64,000 bases of DNA from Azospira inquinata (GCF_018905915.1 NZ_CP064782.1:1240001-1304000); one strand, 5' to 3'; shown: positions 55,101-64,000, counted from the first letter of the stretch. A program made the numbers and translations. The notes: generated from the letters alone by a model not told the origin.

Positions 55101-58100
55101 AATCCTGGGCTTCTTCCAGGAAAATGGGCAGCAACTGGTCGTCCAGCTCGTCCTGGGCGTCCCCGCTGGGTTCGGGCAGACCGGGGATTACCGCCGGAAT
55201 GTCCTCCTGGGGCACACACACTTCCCCCGGAATAGGCGCAGGGTAGAGGCTTTCCAGGGCGTCGATGAGCAGGGGCTCGGCCACCGGAGGCTGCTGCTCG
55301 GCCACGGCGGCTACCATGTCTTCCAGGGAAGAGATGGACAGGCGCACCGTTTCCAGGGCTTCCAGGCTGGCGGGCTGGGCCGCCTGCTGGCGCCGCAGCA
55401 GGGCTTTTTCCAGGGCATGGGAGAGTTCGTTGATGGCCGTCAGGCCCACGGTGGCGGCAATGCCCGCCAGGGTGTGGGCCGCCCGGGCCATGGGCTCGGG
55501 GGTGGGCATAGCGGGAGCCGTTTCCAGCTCCCCGAACTGCTGTTGCAGGGTGACCAGATGGCCCCGGGCCTCATCCAGGAAAATCTGGTAGAGGGTGGCG
55601 GAAATGGTCAGGGTCAGCTTGGGCTTGGCCAGTACCTCTTCCGGGACAGGAGCAAAAGGAGCGGCAGCTTCGGCGGCAAGCGGCGCCTCGGGGGCGGAAA
55701 AGTCCAGGTCGGGCAGGGGGCTTTCCAGGGCCGGTTCGGCCGGGGCCTCGTCCCCATCGTCCAGGGGCGGCAGGCCGAAATTGATGACCGTTTCTTCCAG
55801 GGAGGGGGAAGTTTCCGCTTCCGGCACCACCGGGGCGGGCGCCACTTCCGGCTCTTCCACGGCGGGGGCGGCGGGGGTTTCGGCCAGACGCATCCGGTCC
55901 GCTTCCCCAATCAGGGCGGTAGGGTCGGGGACCGTGCCCTGGTGGCTTTCCAGGTAATGCACCCAGTCCCCGAAGAGGGCGTGGGCCTTTTCAATGAGGG
56001 CAAAGAGCGGGTCGGAAACCCCATATTCCTGGCGCAGCCAGAGATTGAGCACCTGCTCGATGGCCCAGGCGGTTTCCCCCAGATCCTTGAGGCCCACCAT
56101 GCGGCCCGAACCCTTCAGGGTGTGGAAGCCCCGCCGGATATTGGTGAGGAAGTCCGCATTCTGAGGCTGCTGGTGGAGCAGGCCGATGTGTTCGCCAATG
56201 GTGGCCAGCACTTCCTGGGCTTCTTCCAGGAAGATGGAAAGGAGTTCCGCGTCCAGCTCTTCGCCGGAAGCCTGGGACAGGGCCAGGGTTTCGGCGGAGG
56301 GGGCGGGGGCGGCAGCGCTGGGGCCTTGCAGGGTGGCCACCGCGGCTTCCAAATGGGGCACCGCTTCCCCGTGGGCGGGGGGCGTGGCTTCCAGGGCGGA
56401 GAGGGCCGCTTTGGCCTGTTCCCCCAGGGTTTTGTCCGCCACCAGATCCGCGCCCTTTTGCAGGGATTCCAGATTTTCCTTCAATTCCTGGCGCAGGGAC
56501 GGATCGGCGGGCTGTTCTTTCAGGGCGGAAAGCAGGTTCTGGGTTTCCCGCTTTTGCTTGACCAGCTCCTGCTCCACGGAAGGCATCACGGCCGCCGCTT
56601 CCGGCAGAGGGTCCGCCTCCTGGGTATCAGGCTGGGGCCCCAGATGGTGGGTGAAGGCGGTGAAATCCGCCGTACCCTTGGCCAGTTCCCGGGGCAGGGC
56701 CTCCACAAAGAAGCCGAGAGCGGAAAGCTGGTCGGCCACCCCTTCGAAATCCTGCTCCGTCGGCTGGTAGTCGTCCTGGGCGAAGCGGTCCACCTGGGCG
56801 GCGCAATCCCGCAGGGCGTTGGCGGCGGCTTCCTGGCCGAGCATACTCAGGGCGCCCACGGCCTGCTTGAGCAGGGCCTGGGCACTGGCCAGATCGTCCC
56901 GCCGGCTCGGGTCCCGGAAAAAGCTGTCCAGCACCTGTTCGATCTGAACCAGATTGGACTGGATTTCCTTGGCTACCTGGCTGTTAAGGAGCTTTTCCTG
57001 GGCCTGCCGGGACATTTCGTCCAGGCCCGGCACCTCGGCGCCAGCGGCGGGAGGCGTACCCGCCAGACAGGCGGACAGGCGGGCGGTCATGACCTCCACC
57101 TGATGGGGGAAATCGGCGCCCAGACGATGGAAATTTTCCAGGGCCTGGCTGACCAGCAGAATGGCGGTGGCCATTTCCATGGCCAGGGCTTCGCTGTGCC
57201 GGGAAGGCTGGGCCGCCACCCAGGCGGCAGCCTGGGCCAGGGCATCCGCCAGATGGGCCAGATCGGGCTGTTGCAAGCCCCGACAGCCCTGGGCCAAGGC
57301 ACCGGTCTGATCCTTGAAGGTCCCCAGGGCGGAGGCGCTGCCGGCGCAGAACTTGCCCCAGGCTTCTTCCCCGCTCACCACCACTTCCCGCAGACGGCGC
57401 AGGAGGCCATCCTGGGGCGGACGTTCCGGGCGGCCAGCACTCTGCTGTGCAGGCAGCAGGGAGGTAAGGCCGTAGGATTGTTGTACCGCCGCCACCGCCG
57501 GGTCCGCCCCGTCGCTCTGGGCCACCTTGTAGAGCACGTCCCGCAGCAGGCGTTCGGCGAAATTTCGGGAGCCTTCGATGAGGCGGCGAATTTGCAGGTC
57601 GATGCGGGCGCAGAGGGATTTCACGTCCGTGCCTGCCGCCAGACTGCCTGCGGCCAGGGCCGCCAGGAAGCCCTGGGAGGCCCACCAGAAAGCCCGGGCC
57701 GACGGCACGTCTTCCTGGCTGGATTCGATGGCCGCCAGGGCCTGGCCCATGGTGGTCAGCCCAGCCCGGTCGCCCCGCAGCCAGGCCAGCAGGCCCCGCT
57801 GGAACAGGGCCCGTTGTTTTTTCAGATGTTTGGTCAGGGCCGCCGGGGCCAGGGGGGCCACCGGGGCGCTGCGCCGGGGAGGACGCACGGACAGGTCCGG
57901 GTAAAACAGGTCGGCACCACCGGCACTGTCCACACCCCGAGCCCGCTGCACTTCCTCATAGAGATCCAAAAGCCGCAGGGGCTGGTTGGGCTCCCCATTG
58001 AGGAGGTCGTCCAGATAGCGACGAATGGCCTGGAAGGCCCGGCGCACCAAGGCCAGGGCCGGTGCATCGGCAGGGCGCTTGCCCTGCTCCAGATCGTCCA

Positions 58101-58329
58101 GTTCCCCTTCCACCGCCTCGATGAACTGGGTCACCCCGTCCAGACCCACGATGGTCAGAGCGCCCTGGACCTGGTGCAGATGGGTACGGGCAAACTTGAT
58201 CTGGGTGAGATCGCCGCCTTCGGCCGACTCATATTGGCCCAGGGCCTGCTCGGCCCGATCCAGGGCCGCGTCGATTTCCCCCTTCACCCAGGTGAGGGGC
58301 CCCACATCAAATTCGCTTGCTGCCGTCAT
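52159..58329 (-). CDS. chpA: ChpA/PilL-type hybrid chemotaxis histidine kinase
   Basis: A 2056-residue CheA-like kinase controlling type IV pili. Three Hpt domains have clear phospho-His: H736 (FHTLKGSGRMVG), H952 (AHTLAGIAATVG) and H1106 (LHTLKGSARMAG). The region before 700 resembles degenerate Hpt units, with no comparably clear site. A Pro/Ala/Glu linker runs ~1180-1420. Then come a dimerisation domain from ~1430, the ATPase (LRNAVAHGVEAPEV near 1630; GRGVGMDVVRTEV), a CheW-like domain (~1765-1900) and a receiver domain with D1984 (LLVDIEMPRMDG). P. aeruginosa ChpA is larger with more phospho-transfer units. Last gene of the pilGHIJ-chpA cluster. Confidence 0.94.
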   Translation of the reverse strand: MTAASEFDVGPLTWVKGEIDAALDRAEQALGQYESAEGGDLTQIKFARTHLHQVQGALTIVGLDGVTQFIEAVEGELDDLEQGKRPADAPALALVRRAFQAIRRYLDDLLNGEPNQPLRLLDLYEEVQRARGVDSAGGADLFYPDLSVRPPRRSAPVAPLAPAALTKHLKKQRALFQRGLLAWLRGDRAGLTTMGQALAAIESSQEDVPSARAFWWASQGFLAALAAGSLAAGTDVKSLCARIDLQIRRLIEGSRNFAERLLRDVLYKVAQSDGADPAVAAVQQSYGLTSLLPAQQSAGRPERPPQDGLLRRLREVVVSGEEAWGKFCAGSASALGTFKDQTGALAQGCRGLQQPDLAHLADALAQAAAWVAAQPSRHSEALAMEMATAILLVSQALENFHRLGADFPHQVEVMTARLSACLAGTPPAAGAEVPGLDEMSRQAQEKLLNSQVAKEIQSNLVQIEQVLDSFFRDPSRRDDLASAQALLKQAVGALSMLGQEAAANALRDCAAQVDRFAQDDYQPTEQDFEGVADQLSALGFFVEALPRELAKGTADFTAFTHHLGPQPDTQEADPLPEAAAVMPSVEQELVKQKRETQNLLSALKEQPADPSLRQELKENLESLQKGADLVADKTLGEQAKAALSALEATPPAHGEAVPHLEAAVATLQGPSAAAPAPSAETLALSQASGEELDAELLSIFLEEAQEVLATIGEHIGLLHQQPQNADFLTNIRRGFHTLKGSGRMVGLKDLGETAWAIEQVLNLWLRQEYGVSDPLFALIEKAHALFGDWVHYLESHQGTVPDPTALIGEADRMRLAETPAAPAVEEPEVAPAPVVPEAETSPSLEETVINFGLPPLDDGDEAPAEPALESPLPDLDFSAPEAPLAAEAAAPFAPVPEEVLAKPKLTLTISATLYQIFLDEARGHLVTLQQQFGELETAPAMPTPEPMARAAHTLAGIAATVGLTAINELSHALEKALLRRQQAAQPASLEALETVRLSISSLEDMVAAVAEQQPPVAEPLLIDALESLYPAPIPGEVCVPQEDIPAVIPGLPEPSGDAQDELDDQLLPIFLEEAQDLVQNINTQLEAWRERPDDGDVGHALGRLLHTLKGSARMAGAMALGDLTHALESRVEQAYKSGAVTPEAIDDVQADFDVIAQIVDRLQQGERPDVPAVVPAQADAPAAPAVPGATALEPALEVPASAEELSLAEGLEVSVTGAPVPETEAIDLPEPPALSEAATEPQVSLEELAAEEGTEELPAEEISLPELPDSGDDGVWDESPAPALETPEGDAPVDGDLGVAEATETPAPAQETTLADAGETAGDELPAALGVPEPVAALETESPEEAPVNPEAAAPGIASTEVAPELPAEIPAEQMGNGAAEQAHEQAAEAEPAPAPVPEIPAQEAAPAPAPEPQPGVMGVRPVAPGVVPAMPDLEAETAALKANLRVRADLVDRLVNEAGEISIARSRIEGEMRSLKDSLLDLTENVIRLRRQVREVEIQAETQIQARQAQATEHQADFDPLELDRFTHFQELTRMMAESVNDVATVQQNLLKNLDEANAAIVAQARLNRELQQELMSVRMVPFASQAERLQRLVRQTARELGKKVSLDIQGGQVELDRGVLDKMVAPLEHMLRNAVAHGVEAPEVRTGLGKPEAGAVLLKAAQQGNEIILSLSDDGAGLDLDKIRAKAESMGLLSPGETVDNARLADFIFTPGFSTAGVVTQVAGRGVGMDVVRTEVSNLGGRVELQSEAGKGLTFRIYLPLTLAITQALIVRVGSQRYAVPSALIEQVQEISASSLETVRQAGEAVWMGNHYPYYFLPHLLGDKGAQPEPRRLSWVLYLRSGSQRTAVQVDELDGNQEIVVKNVGPQLARVVGIAGATVLGDGQVLLILNPVALAVSRATATPAPAVGVAPTPAPGAAAPVPEAESVTATLPTVMVVDDSLTVRKITSRLLTREGFHVVTAKDGVDALEKMIDTLPDVLLVDIEMPRMDGFDLTRNVRADARLKAIPIIMITSRTADKHRNYAFEIGVNNYLGKPYREDELLELVRGYTGVKPV

Positions 58330-58355
58330 CAGTGGCTTTCGTTTGAGTCAGGGGA

Positions 58356-60551
58356 TCAGGACACCTTGAAGCCCGCCACCGAGCCCTTCAGTTCGGTAGC
58401 CAGACTGGCCAGTTCGCCGACGGCTTCGGCGGTCTGCTTGGTCCCGGCCGTGGTTTGTTCGGTCACCTTGAGAATGTCCTGCATGGCTTCCGCCACACCG
58501 GCGGCGGAACGGGCCTGTTCCTGGGTCGCGGAGGAAATGTTTTCGATCAGGCTGGCCAGGTTCTGGGACACGGTACCGATTTCCGCCAGGGCCTGACCGG
58601 CGGCATCAGACAGCTTGGCCCCTTCCACCACGCCCTGGGTGGATTGTTCCATGGCGGACACGGCGTCCTGGGTATCCGTCTGAATGGTCTTCACAATGGC
58701 CGCAATCTGCTTGGTAGCCTCGGCGGACCGTTCCGCCAAACGCTGCACTTCTTCCGCCACCACCGTGAAGCCGCGCCCGGCTTCCCCGGCGGAAGCGGCC
58801 TGAATGGCCGCGTTCAAAGCCAGTACGTTGGTCTGTTCCGTAATGTCGGAAATCAGTTCCACGATTTCGCCAATTTCCTGGGAGCTTTCCCCCAGCCGCT
58901 TAATCCGTTTGGCGGTTTCCTGGATCTGCTCACGAATTTCGTTCATGCCCTTGATGGAATCCTGCACGGCCTGGGTCCCCTTTTCGGCGGCGGACAGGGA
59001 CTGGCGGGCCACCTGGGCGGACTGGGTGGCTTCCCCGGACATCTGGCTCATGGAATTGGCCACGGACAGCACGGATTCCCCGGCGTTCTGAATTTCCTGG
59101 GACTGGCGTTCGGCGGCCAGCAGCAGTTCTTCAGAGGTACGCCGGGCCATTTCCGTGGCCTGGGTCACCCGGTTGGCCGCGTCGTTGATCCGGCCCACCA
59201 ACACCCGCAGTTCTTCAATGGTGTAGTTGATGGAGTCGGCGATGGCCCCGGTGATGTCCTCGGACACGGTGGCGGTCACGGTCAAATCCCCGTCGGCCAA
59301 GTCCCCCAGCTCATTCATCAGCCGCAGAATGGCGTCCTGATTCTGCCGGTTCTGTTGTTCCGATTCCTGGCGCATGCGTTCGGATTCCGTCGCCCGGCGC
59401 CGGGTGTCATCCAGGTAAATCTTGGCCATCAGCACCAGGGCAGCCAGGGCGGCCAGCACCAGGAGCACCAGCAGCACAATGTAGATGGCCCGTTCGGACA
59501 GTTCGTCCTGGTAGCCCTGGGCCAGCTTGTCCGTAGCACTCAGCAGTTGTTCGCTGCCGCTGAAAATGGCGGAACCGGCCTGCTTGGCCAGCACCAGGCG
59601 CTGCATATTGCCCAGAATGCCGCCCACGGCCTGCTGGTATTCCTTGAAGACTTCATCCAGTTCCGCCAGCTTGGCTCCCACGTCACTGGGGGAGGAGGAC
59701 TTGGGACTGGTTTTGATCAGGTCGTCCAGAATGTCGCGAAAGCTGTTGGTGTCCTTCCCCAGGAGGAAGGCCACTTCCGGGTCGATGGCACTGCCCACCA
59801 GCAGGGCGGAAGCGTTCTTGGCAATCCGCTGGGTCAGCATCACCAGCTGGTTGGCGGCGGCGATGTCGTGGGCGCCCCCGTTACTTTGCAGCTTCATGGC
59901 CGCCACCTGCTCGGACAATTCCAGCAGCTGGGGATTTTTGCCGTTGATGGTGGACACGTCCTTGCCCAGGGATACCAGGTTCTTTTCCATGCCCAGCAGG
60001 GCCTGGGCATTTTTATTGGTCTTGTCCCATTCCGTTACCAGGGCCTGCAACTGGGGCTGAACCCCGTCCGGTGAAGGAGGCACCGCCACGTCGTTGATTT
60101 CACCGCCGGAGGACAGATGCTGGAGCAGGGAGGAGAACTTTTCCCGGGAATCCTTCAACTGCTGGAAGGCCACCGGATTCCCTTGCAGGGCCTGGGCGGA
60201 AGCCTTGGCCAGGCGTTGGGACAACATGCGCATTTCCCCGGAAGCCGCCACATAGGCCGTGCCGTAGGTGGAGTCCCGGTTGTCATGGTAGATCAGCCCC
60301 CCGGTCACCAGCACAATGACCAGCAGCCCGGAGCCGAGAATCTGCAACTGCTTGATAACCGGATATTGGCCGAGGAAATTGGCCACCACCGCCGCCGGTT
60401 CCTTGCTCTTTTTCTTGTGCTTCTTGGGGGCAGCGGCTGGGGCCTGGGCTTCCATGATCTTGGTGGGAGCGGCCAGCGTTTCATCACCGATGGGTTGGGC
60501 GGATTTGCCCTTGCCGAGAGAGAATTTGGGCAATTTCAGCTTGAACGCCAT
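58356..60551 (-). CDS. pilJ: Type IV pilus chemoreceptor PilJ
   Basis: A 731-residue methyl-accepting protein. A basic cytoplasmic N-terminus (KKHKKKSKE) precedes TM1 (~75-95, [20 protein letters not shown]). The periplasmic part (~95-345) has two PilJ-type four-helix units ([28 protein letters not shown]). TM2 is at ~350-375, then HAMP and a signalling rod with tip [20 protein letters not shown]. It signals pilus/surface stimuli to ChpA. ATG 60551 has GGAG six bases upstream; a TTG at 60563 is the alternative. Confidence 0.93.
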   Translation of the reverse strand: MAFKLKLPKFSLGKGKSAQPIGDETLAAPTKIMEAQAPAAAPKKHKKKSKEPAAVVANFLGQYPVIKQLQILGSGLLVIVLVTGGLIYHDNRDSTYGTAYVAASGEMRMLSQRLAKASAQALQGNPVAFQQLKDSREKFSSLLQHLSSGGEINDVAVPPSPDGVQPQLQALVTEWDKTNKNAQALLGMEKNLVSLGKDVSTINGKNPQLLELSEQVAAMKLQSNGGAHDIAAANQLVMLTQRIAKNASALLVGSAIDPEVAFLLGKDTNSFRDILDDLIKTSPKSSSPSDVGAKLAELDEVFKEYQQAVGGILGNMQRLVLAKQAGSAIFSGSEQLLSATDKLAQGYQDELSERAIYIVLLVLLVLAALAALVLMAKIYLDDTRRRATESERMRQESEQQNRQNQDAILRLMNELGDLADGDLTVTATVSEDITGAIADSINYTIEELRVLVGRINDAANRVTQATEMARRTSEELLLAAERQSQEIQNAGESVLSVANSMSQMSGEATQSAQVARQSLSAAEKGTQAVQDSIKGMNEIREQIQETAKRIKRLGESSQEIGEIVELISDITEQTNVLALNAAIQAASAGEAGRGFTVVAEEVQRLAERSAEATKQIAAIVKTIQTDTQDAVSAMEQSTQGVVEGAKLSDAAGQALAEIGTVSQNLASLIENISSATQEQARSAAGVAEAMQDILKVTEQTTAGTKQTAEAVGELASLATELKGSVAGFKVS

Positions 60552-60606
60552 TTGGGTCTCCAAAATGAATCGGGGGTCGGCATAAGGCAGTCACCCATGA
60601 CCGGAC

Positions 60607-61122
60607 TCAACCACATATCTGCATGAAATTCGGATCGGACAGCAGGGCCCGTACTTCCAGCTTGCGCCAGGTACGTTGTTCGCCATCCGTGAAAGAGGCC
60701 TGTCCCCAGGCGGGCGCCGCCGTATCGGCGGGCCGGGAGGTCAGGGTGTCGATGTTCTTCAAGCCCAGGGAACGGGTCACCAGCAGGGCCGCGTTGCTGC
60801 CGTGGCGGGTGCCGATGAGTAACAGCCGGGCATTGCTGTTCCGGGGGGTGGGCTCCCCCCCCAGGAAGGCGGAGAAATCTGCCACGGCATAAAGGCTGCC
60901 CCGAATATTGGCCAGCCCGGCAAACCAGGGCTGGGTCAGGGGCACCGGGGTGAGTTCGGCGCTCAGGGGCACGATTTCCCCCGTATCGCTCAGATTCAGC
61001 AACCACAGGGCATTGCCCGCCTGTACGCCGAGCAAACCCGCCGCCCCCTGGCCCTTGGCCGCCCCGGAGAGGCGGGAGGCCAGGTGTTCCTGGAATTCGC
61101 GGAGACTGATCTTTTTCGCCAT
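60607..61122 (-). CDS. pilI: CheW-like adaptor PilI
   Basis: A 171-residue protein with one CheW domain (residues ~28-168). Typical segments: LWLLNLSDTGEIVPL, VPLTQPWFAGLANIRGSLYAV. It couples PilJ to ChpA in the Pil-Chp array. Position between pilH and pilJ supports the assignment. Spacing to pilJ is 55 bases and to pilH 18. Confidence 0.92.
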   Translation of the reverse strand: MAKKISLREFQEHLASRLSGAAKGQGAAGLLGVQAGNALWLLNLSDTGEIVPLSAELTPVPLTQPWFAGLANIRGSLYAVADFSAFLGGEPTPRNSNARLLLIGTRHGSNAALLVTRSLGLKNIDTLTSRPADTAAPAWGQASFTDGEQRTWRKLEVRALLSDPNFMQICG

Positions 61123-61140
61123 ACCGGCCGGGCCCCAGGT

Positions 61141-61503
61141 TTAGATGGCGGAAATCTTCGCCAACAGCTCTTCCGGATTAATGGGCTTCACCAGGTAATC
61201 CTGAGCCCCCTGGCGCAGGCCCCAGATTTTGTCCGTTTCCTGGCCCTTGGAGGTGCAGACGATGACCGGGATGTCCTTGGTATCGTCATCCCGGGTCAGG
61301 GTGCGGGTGGCCTGGTAGCCGTTGAGGCCGGGCATCACCACGTCCATCAGCACCAGATCCGGCTTTTCCGCCTTGGCCTTGGCGATACCATCCTCGCCAT
61401 TTTCCGCCGTCACCACCTGGTAGCCGCTCTTGGTCAGAATTTCCACCATGAAATGGCGCTCTGTGGGGGAGTCGTCCACCACCAGAATTTTTTTCACAGA
61501 CAT
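61141..61503 (-). CDS. pilH: Response regulator PilH
   Basis: A 120-residue single receiver domain: acidic pocket VVDDS, phospho-acceptor D54 (LVLMDVVMPGLNG), Thr in VCTSKG, Lys in YLVKPINP. In Pseudomonas PilH influences pilus retraction and cAMP signalling downstream of ChpA. ATG 61503 gives the standard MSVKKILVVDD start, with AGAGG upstream. Confidence 0.93.
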   Translation of the reverse strand: MSVKKILVVDDSPTERHFMVEILTKSGYQVVTAENGEDGIAKAKAEKPDLVLMDVVMPGLNGYQATRTLTRDDDTKDIPVIVCTSKGQETDKIWGLRQGAQDYLVKPINPEELLAKISAI

Positions 61504-61532
61504 AGAAAACCTCTTGCTCTCTCTAATTTCAT

Positions 61533-61931
61533 TCACTGCACCTGGGGCTGACCGTGTTCCGCCACGGCCAGGAGCAGGCTGTCTTTGGTAAAGGGTTTGG
61601 TGAGGTATTGGTCGGAACCGACCATCCGCCCCCGGGCACGGTCAAACAGGCCGTCTTTGGAGGACAGCATGACCACCGGAGTGGAGCGAAAACGGGGATT
61701 TTTCTTGATCAGGGCACAGGTCTGATAGCCATCCAGACGGGGCATCATGATGTCGCAGAAGACGATATCGGGCTGATGATCGGCAATCTTGGACAGGGCA
61801 TCGAATCCGTCTTCTGCCAGCACCACCTGGCACCCTGCCTGAACGAGGAAAATCTCCGCGCTGCGACGGATGGTATTGCTGTCGTCAATCACCATCACCT
61901 TCACGCCACGCAGATTGTGGACTTCCGGCAC
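61533..61931 (-). CDS. pilG: Response regulator PilG
   Basis: A 132-residue single receiver domain: VIDDSNTIRRSAE, phospho-acceptor D60 (IVFCDIMMPRLDGYQ), Ser in MLSSKDG and Lys in YLTKPFTKD. It promotes pilus extension in the Pil-Chp pathway. Start is GTG (GTG CCG GAA), supported by GGGAGG five bases upstream; an ATG two bases further up is out of frame. First gene of pilGHIJ-chpA; its promoter must lie in the AT-rich spacer 61932-62060. Confidence 0.93.
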   Translation of the reverse strand: MPEVHNLRGVKVMVIDDSNTIRRSAEIFLVQAGCQVVLAEDGFDALSKIADHQPDIVFCDIMMPRLDGYQTCALIKKNPRFRSTPVVMLSSKDGLFDRARGRMVGSDQYLTKPFTKDSLLLAVAEHGQPQVQ

Positions 61932-62288
61932 ATCGACCTCCCAATATCTGGGCTATTAACCAGTCTTATGAATTATGCGGCAATACTAATACGGTCCCCC
62001 CAATTTGCCTAGATTTCCATGAAATGCTTATGGTCATTTCTTAGAAAACCCGGCCAGGGTACGGACTAAAAAGCACTTTTTACCCTATTTCCTGATCTTC
62101 GAGCGCACTTTTTCCCACCTATTTCCTTCCCCTTCCCAGGTTTTTTCCCGGCCTCCCGTCTTTTCCCCGGCCCGGGGCTCCCCGGGACAAAGCCGGGACT
62201 TTCCCCGCCGATTCATGGGGAAGGGGGATTCAGGATAAAATTGGGTGACTTTTCCCAGCCGGGCTCCGGCCCGCCCCCTCCAGGCTCC
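61932..62288. other. Divergent spacer between pilG and thiD
   Basis: The pilG-proximal ~110 bases are AT-richer than the genome average here and probably hold the pil promoter, though no convincing -35/-10 pair was found. A TAAAAT at 62236-62241 may be the thiD -10. No gene recognised. Confidence 0.45.
62073..62127. repeat. Imperfect 32-base tandem repeat
   Basis: GCACTTTTT at 62073 and again at 62105, each followed by a CCTATTTCCT-type segment (62084 and 62117 areas). Two copies only. Confidence 0.5.
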
Positions 62289-63131
62289 ATGACCACACCC
62301 ACCCCCCAACTGCTGCCCCCCATCGTTCTTACCTTTGCCGCCGCCGACCCTTCCGGGGGCGCGGGCATCCAGGCTGATCTGCTCACCCAGGCCAGCCTGG
62401 GCTGCCATCCCCTGTCCGTCATCACCGCCCTGACGGTGCAGGACACGGTGGGGGTGGAGGCCATCCAGGCCATGGACCCGGACTGGGTGGAGGATCAGGC
62501 CCGCTGCCTGCTGGAAGACATGCCCGTGGCCGCTTTCAAGATCGGGCTGGTGGGCAGCGTGGAAAATACCTCGGTAATCGCCAGCATTGTGTCCGATTAC
62601 CCGGACATTCCCCTGGTGCTAGACCCGGTACTGGCGTCCGGCCGGGGGGATGAACTGGCCACGGAGGACATGATCGCCGCCCTGCGGGAAATGCTCATTC
62701 CCCAGGCCACCCTAGTCACCCCCAACAGTCTGGAAGCCCGCCGTCTGGCGGACGAGGATGACGAGGAGGAGCCGGAGCTGGACGAATGCGCCCGGCGCCT
62801 CCTCAGCTACGGGGCTGAATTCGTGCTCCTCACCGGCACCCACGAAAACACCGCCAAGGTGATCAACACCCTCTACGGGGAAACGGGCATGGTCCGGGCC
62901 GACCGCTGGGAGCGCCTGCCGGGCAGTTACCACGGCTCGGGCTGCACCCTGGCCTCCGCCATCGCCGCCAATCTGGCCAACGGTCAGAGCATCGGCGATG
63001 CGGTGCGGGATGCCCAGGACTACACCTGGCAGGCCCTGGCCGCCGGTTTCCGCCCGGGCATGGGCCAGTACATTCCGGACCGCTTTTTCTGGGCCCGGGC
63101 CGCCGAGGACAATGGCTCCGGCCATGTCTGA
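62289..63131 (+). CDS. thiD: Hydroxymethylpyrimidine/phosphomethylpyrimidine kinase
   Basis: A 280-residue ribokinase-fold enzyme that phosphorylates HMP and HMP-P for thiamine synthesis. N-terminal substrate motif [14 protein letters not shown]; the anion hole/catalytic Asp region is [17 protein letters not shown]. An acidic stretch ([12 protein letters not shown], ~140-155) is unusual but lies in a surface loop. ATG 62289 gives the usual start. Overlaps thiE by eight bases; no TPP riboswitch is visible in front. Confidence 0.93.
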   Translation: MTTPTPQLLPPIVLTFAAADPSGGAGIQADLLTQASLGCHPLSVITALTVQDTVGVEAIQAMDPDWVEDQARCLLEDMPVAAFKIGLVGSVENTSVIASIVSDYPDIPLVLDPVLASGRGDELATEDMIAALREMLIPQATLVTPNSLEARRLADEDDEEEPELDECARRLLSYGAEFVLLTGTHENTAKVINTLYGETGMVRADRWERLPGSYHGSGCTLASAIAANLANGQSIGDAVRDAQDYTWQALAAGFRPGMGQYIPDRFFWARAAEDNGSGHV

Positions 63132-63804
63132 GCAGCGTTTTCCCCGCCACGCCCCGGCCCGGGGGCTCTACGCCGTCACCCCGGACGGTCTGTCCACCCC
63201 TGCCTTACTGGCCCAGGCGGAAGCCGCCCTGGCCGGCGGCGCCCCCCTGCTCCAGTACCGGGAAAAAAGCGGCGACCGGACCCGGCGCCGGGAACAGGCC
63301 ACCGCCCTCCTGGCGCTCTGCCAGCGCCACGGCGCCCGGCTGATCATCAACGACGACCTGGAACTGGCCCTGGCCATTGGGGCCCACGGGGTCCATCTGG
63401 GCCGGGAAGACGGGAATCTGGCCGCCGCCCGGGCCGCCCTGGGGCCGGACCGGATACTGGGGGCCTCCTGCTACAACGAATTCGCCCTGGCCCAGCAAGC
63501 CGCCCAGGCGGGGGCCAGCTACGTGGCCTTTGGCGCCATCTATGCTTCCCCCACCAAGCCCGGCGCCGTCCAGGCCCCCTTGAGCCTGCTCCAGCGGGCC
63601 CGCCGGGAACTGCTCCCCGCCTATCCCGGCCTCACCCTGGCCGCCATCGGCGGCATTACCCTCACCAACGCCGCCCCGGTGCTGGCTGCCGGCGCCCAGT
63701 GTCTAGCGGTGGTGAGCGACCTTTTTCAGGCCCCGGACATCCCTGCCCGGGCCGCCGCCTATCAACGTCTTTTTAGGGAAAGCACCTGCCATGACCAGCC
63801 GTAA
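63124..63804 (+). CDS. thiE: Thiamine phosphate synthase
   Basis: A 226-residue TIM-barrel enzyme that joins HMP-PP and THZ-P into thiamine phosphate. [14 protein letters not shown] binds pyrophosphate; [20 protein letters not shown] and [13 protein letters not shown] are family signatures; [10 protein letters not shown] binds the phosphate. Overlaps thiD and, at its 3' end, hemL by 14 bases, so the three genes are one unit. Confidence 0.93.
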   Translation: MSEQRFPRHAPARGLYAVTPDGLSTPALLAQAEAALAGGAPLLQYREKSGDRTRRREQATALLALCQRHGARLIINDDLELALAIGAHGVHLGREDGNLAAARAALGPDRILGASCYNEFALAQQAAQAGASYVAFGAIYASPTKPGAVQAPLSLLQRARRELLPAYPGLTLAAIGGITLTNAAPVLAAGAQCLAVVSDLFQAPDIPARAAAYQRLFRESTCHDQP

Positions 63805-64000
63805 CCAGTCCCTGTTTGAAGCCGCCCAGCGCCATATCCCGGGCGGCGTGAATTCCCCCGTGCGGGCCTTCGGCTCCGTGGGCGGCATCCCGCCCTTTTT
63901 CGCTGGCGGCAAAGGCCCCTGGGCCTGGGACGCGGACGGCAAGCGCTATCTGGACTACGTGTGCTCCTGGGGCCCCCTGATCCTGGGCCACGCCCATCCG
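63791..64000 (+). CDS. hemL: Glutamate-1-semialdehyde 2,1-aminomutase, N-terminal part (truncated by window edge)
   Basis: The first 70 codons of hemL: after [20 protein letters not shown] comes [12 protein letters not shown], then [20 protein letters not shown] and ILGHAHP, all typical of the family start. The enzyme makes 5-aminolevulinate for heme. The PLP Lys lies beyond the window. The ATG sits inside the end of thiE. The thiDE-hemL order is common in betaproteobacteria. Confidence 0.93.
   Translation, partial: MTSRNQSLFEAAQRHIPGGVNSPVRAFGSVGGIPPFFAGGKGPWAWDADGKRYLDYVCSWGPLILGHAHP

Noticed and set aside
54841..58596. A >1200-codon open frame on the plus strand opposite chpA, and similar long antisense frames (for example 51919-54345, 6879-8699, 17000-19000 plus strand)
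   Set aside because: They lie opposite well-supported genes, are rich in Gly/Pro/His/Gln runs from GC-rich codon complements, have no recognisable domains or ribosome-binding sites.
62132..62288. TPP riboswitch before thiD
   Set aside because: No CTGAGA or ACCTGA-type conserved core was found in the spacer.

Overview
The window is GC-rich chromosomal DNA from a Betaproteobacterium, most likely a Rhodocyclales member close to Azospira/Dechlorosoma or Azoarcus/Thauera. This placement is inferred from gene content and order: dapF-DUF484-xerC, yqgE-ruvX-pyrR-pyrB-pyrC', pilT divergent from yggS-proC-yggT-yggU, pilGHIJ-chpA, and a SAH riboswitch before ahcY-metF. A cowN gene points to a nitrogen fixer. 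Genes are densely packed, often with ATGA or short overlaps. I see no insertion sequence, prophage, CRISPR array, rRNA or tRNA. The many long open frames opposite real genes are by-products of high-GC codon use and are left out.

Layout. 1-2.5 kb (+): the end of a RegB-type sensor kinase, its RegA-type regulator, a glutathione S-transferase and an Hsp15-like S4 protein. 2.7-13.6 kb (all minus): hslU, hslV, a duplicated helical/STAS protein, rlmI, a ferritin-like/VIT1 iron transporter, xerC, DUF484, dapF, a GNAT acetyltransferase and two LpxL-type acyltransferases. 13.6-22.9 kb: metK behind a candidate SAM-II-class riboswitch, an acyl-CoA synthetase, a chemoreceptor (minus), then ahcY-metF behind a clear SAH riboswitch, and a rhomboid protease. 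23-28.8 kb: a membrane/helical-repeat protein, an EamA transporter with divergent LysR regulator, a DUF255 protein and a small cytochrome c. 29-34 kb: a complete livJHMGF branched-chain amino acid ABC transporter. 34-40 kb: an HDOD protein, a ferredoxin-type reductase, an NAD(P)-binding epimerase-like protein, a HemJ/CopD-like protein, RlmL and a class A acid phosphatase. 40-45 kb: pilU, pilT, then yggS-proC-yggT-yggU. 45.3-46.4 kb: a divergent PAS-LytTR regulator resembling RcoM and cowN. 46.5-52 kb: pyrC', pyrB, pyrR, ruvX, yqgE (minus) and photolyase (+). 52-62 kb: chpA, pilJ, pilI, pilH, pilG (minus). 62.3-64 kb: thiD, thiE and the start of hemL.

How the parts work together. The methyl cycle is represented by metK, ahcY and metF. 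The two entry genes have different apparent RNA switches: one resembling a SAM sensor that would limit metK translation, the other a SAH sensor that would raise ahcY-metF. PilT/PilU are the retraction motors of type IV pili and PilGHIJ-ChpA is the chemosensory pathway that steers them.

The most interesting unit is rcoM-cowN. The predicted heme-PAS CO sensor has recognisable His and Met ligand positions, and the divergent spacer carries three direct repeats at an exact 20-bp period just upstream of a plausible cowN promoter. CowN is known to protect nitrogenase from CO. The second highlight is the metK leader: a good sigma-70 promoter whose transcript would begin at an H-type pseudoknot resembling SAM-II, followed by a 10-bp helix that would hide the Shine-Dalgarno of a TTG-initiated metK.
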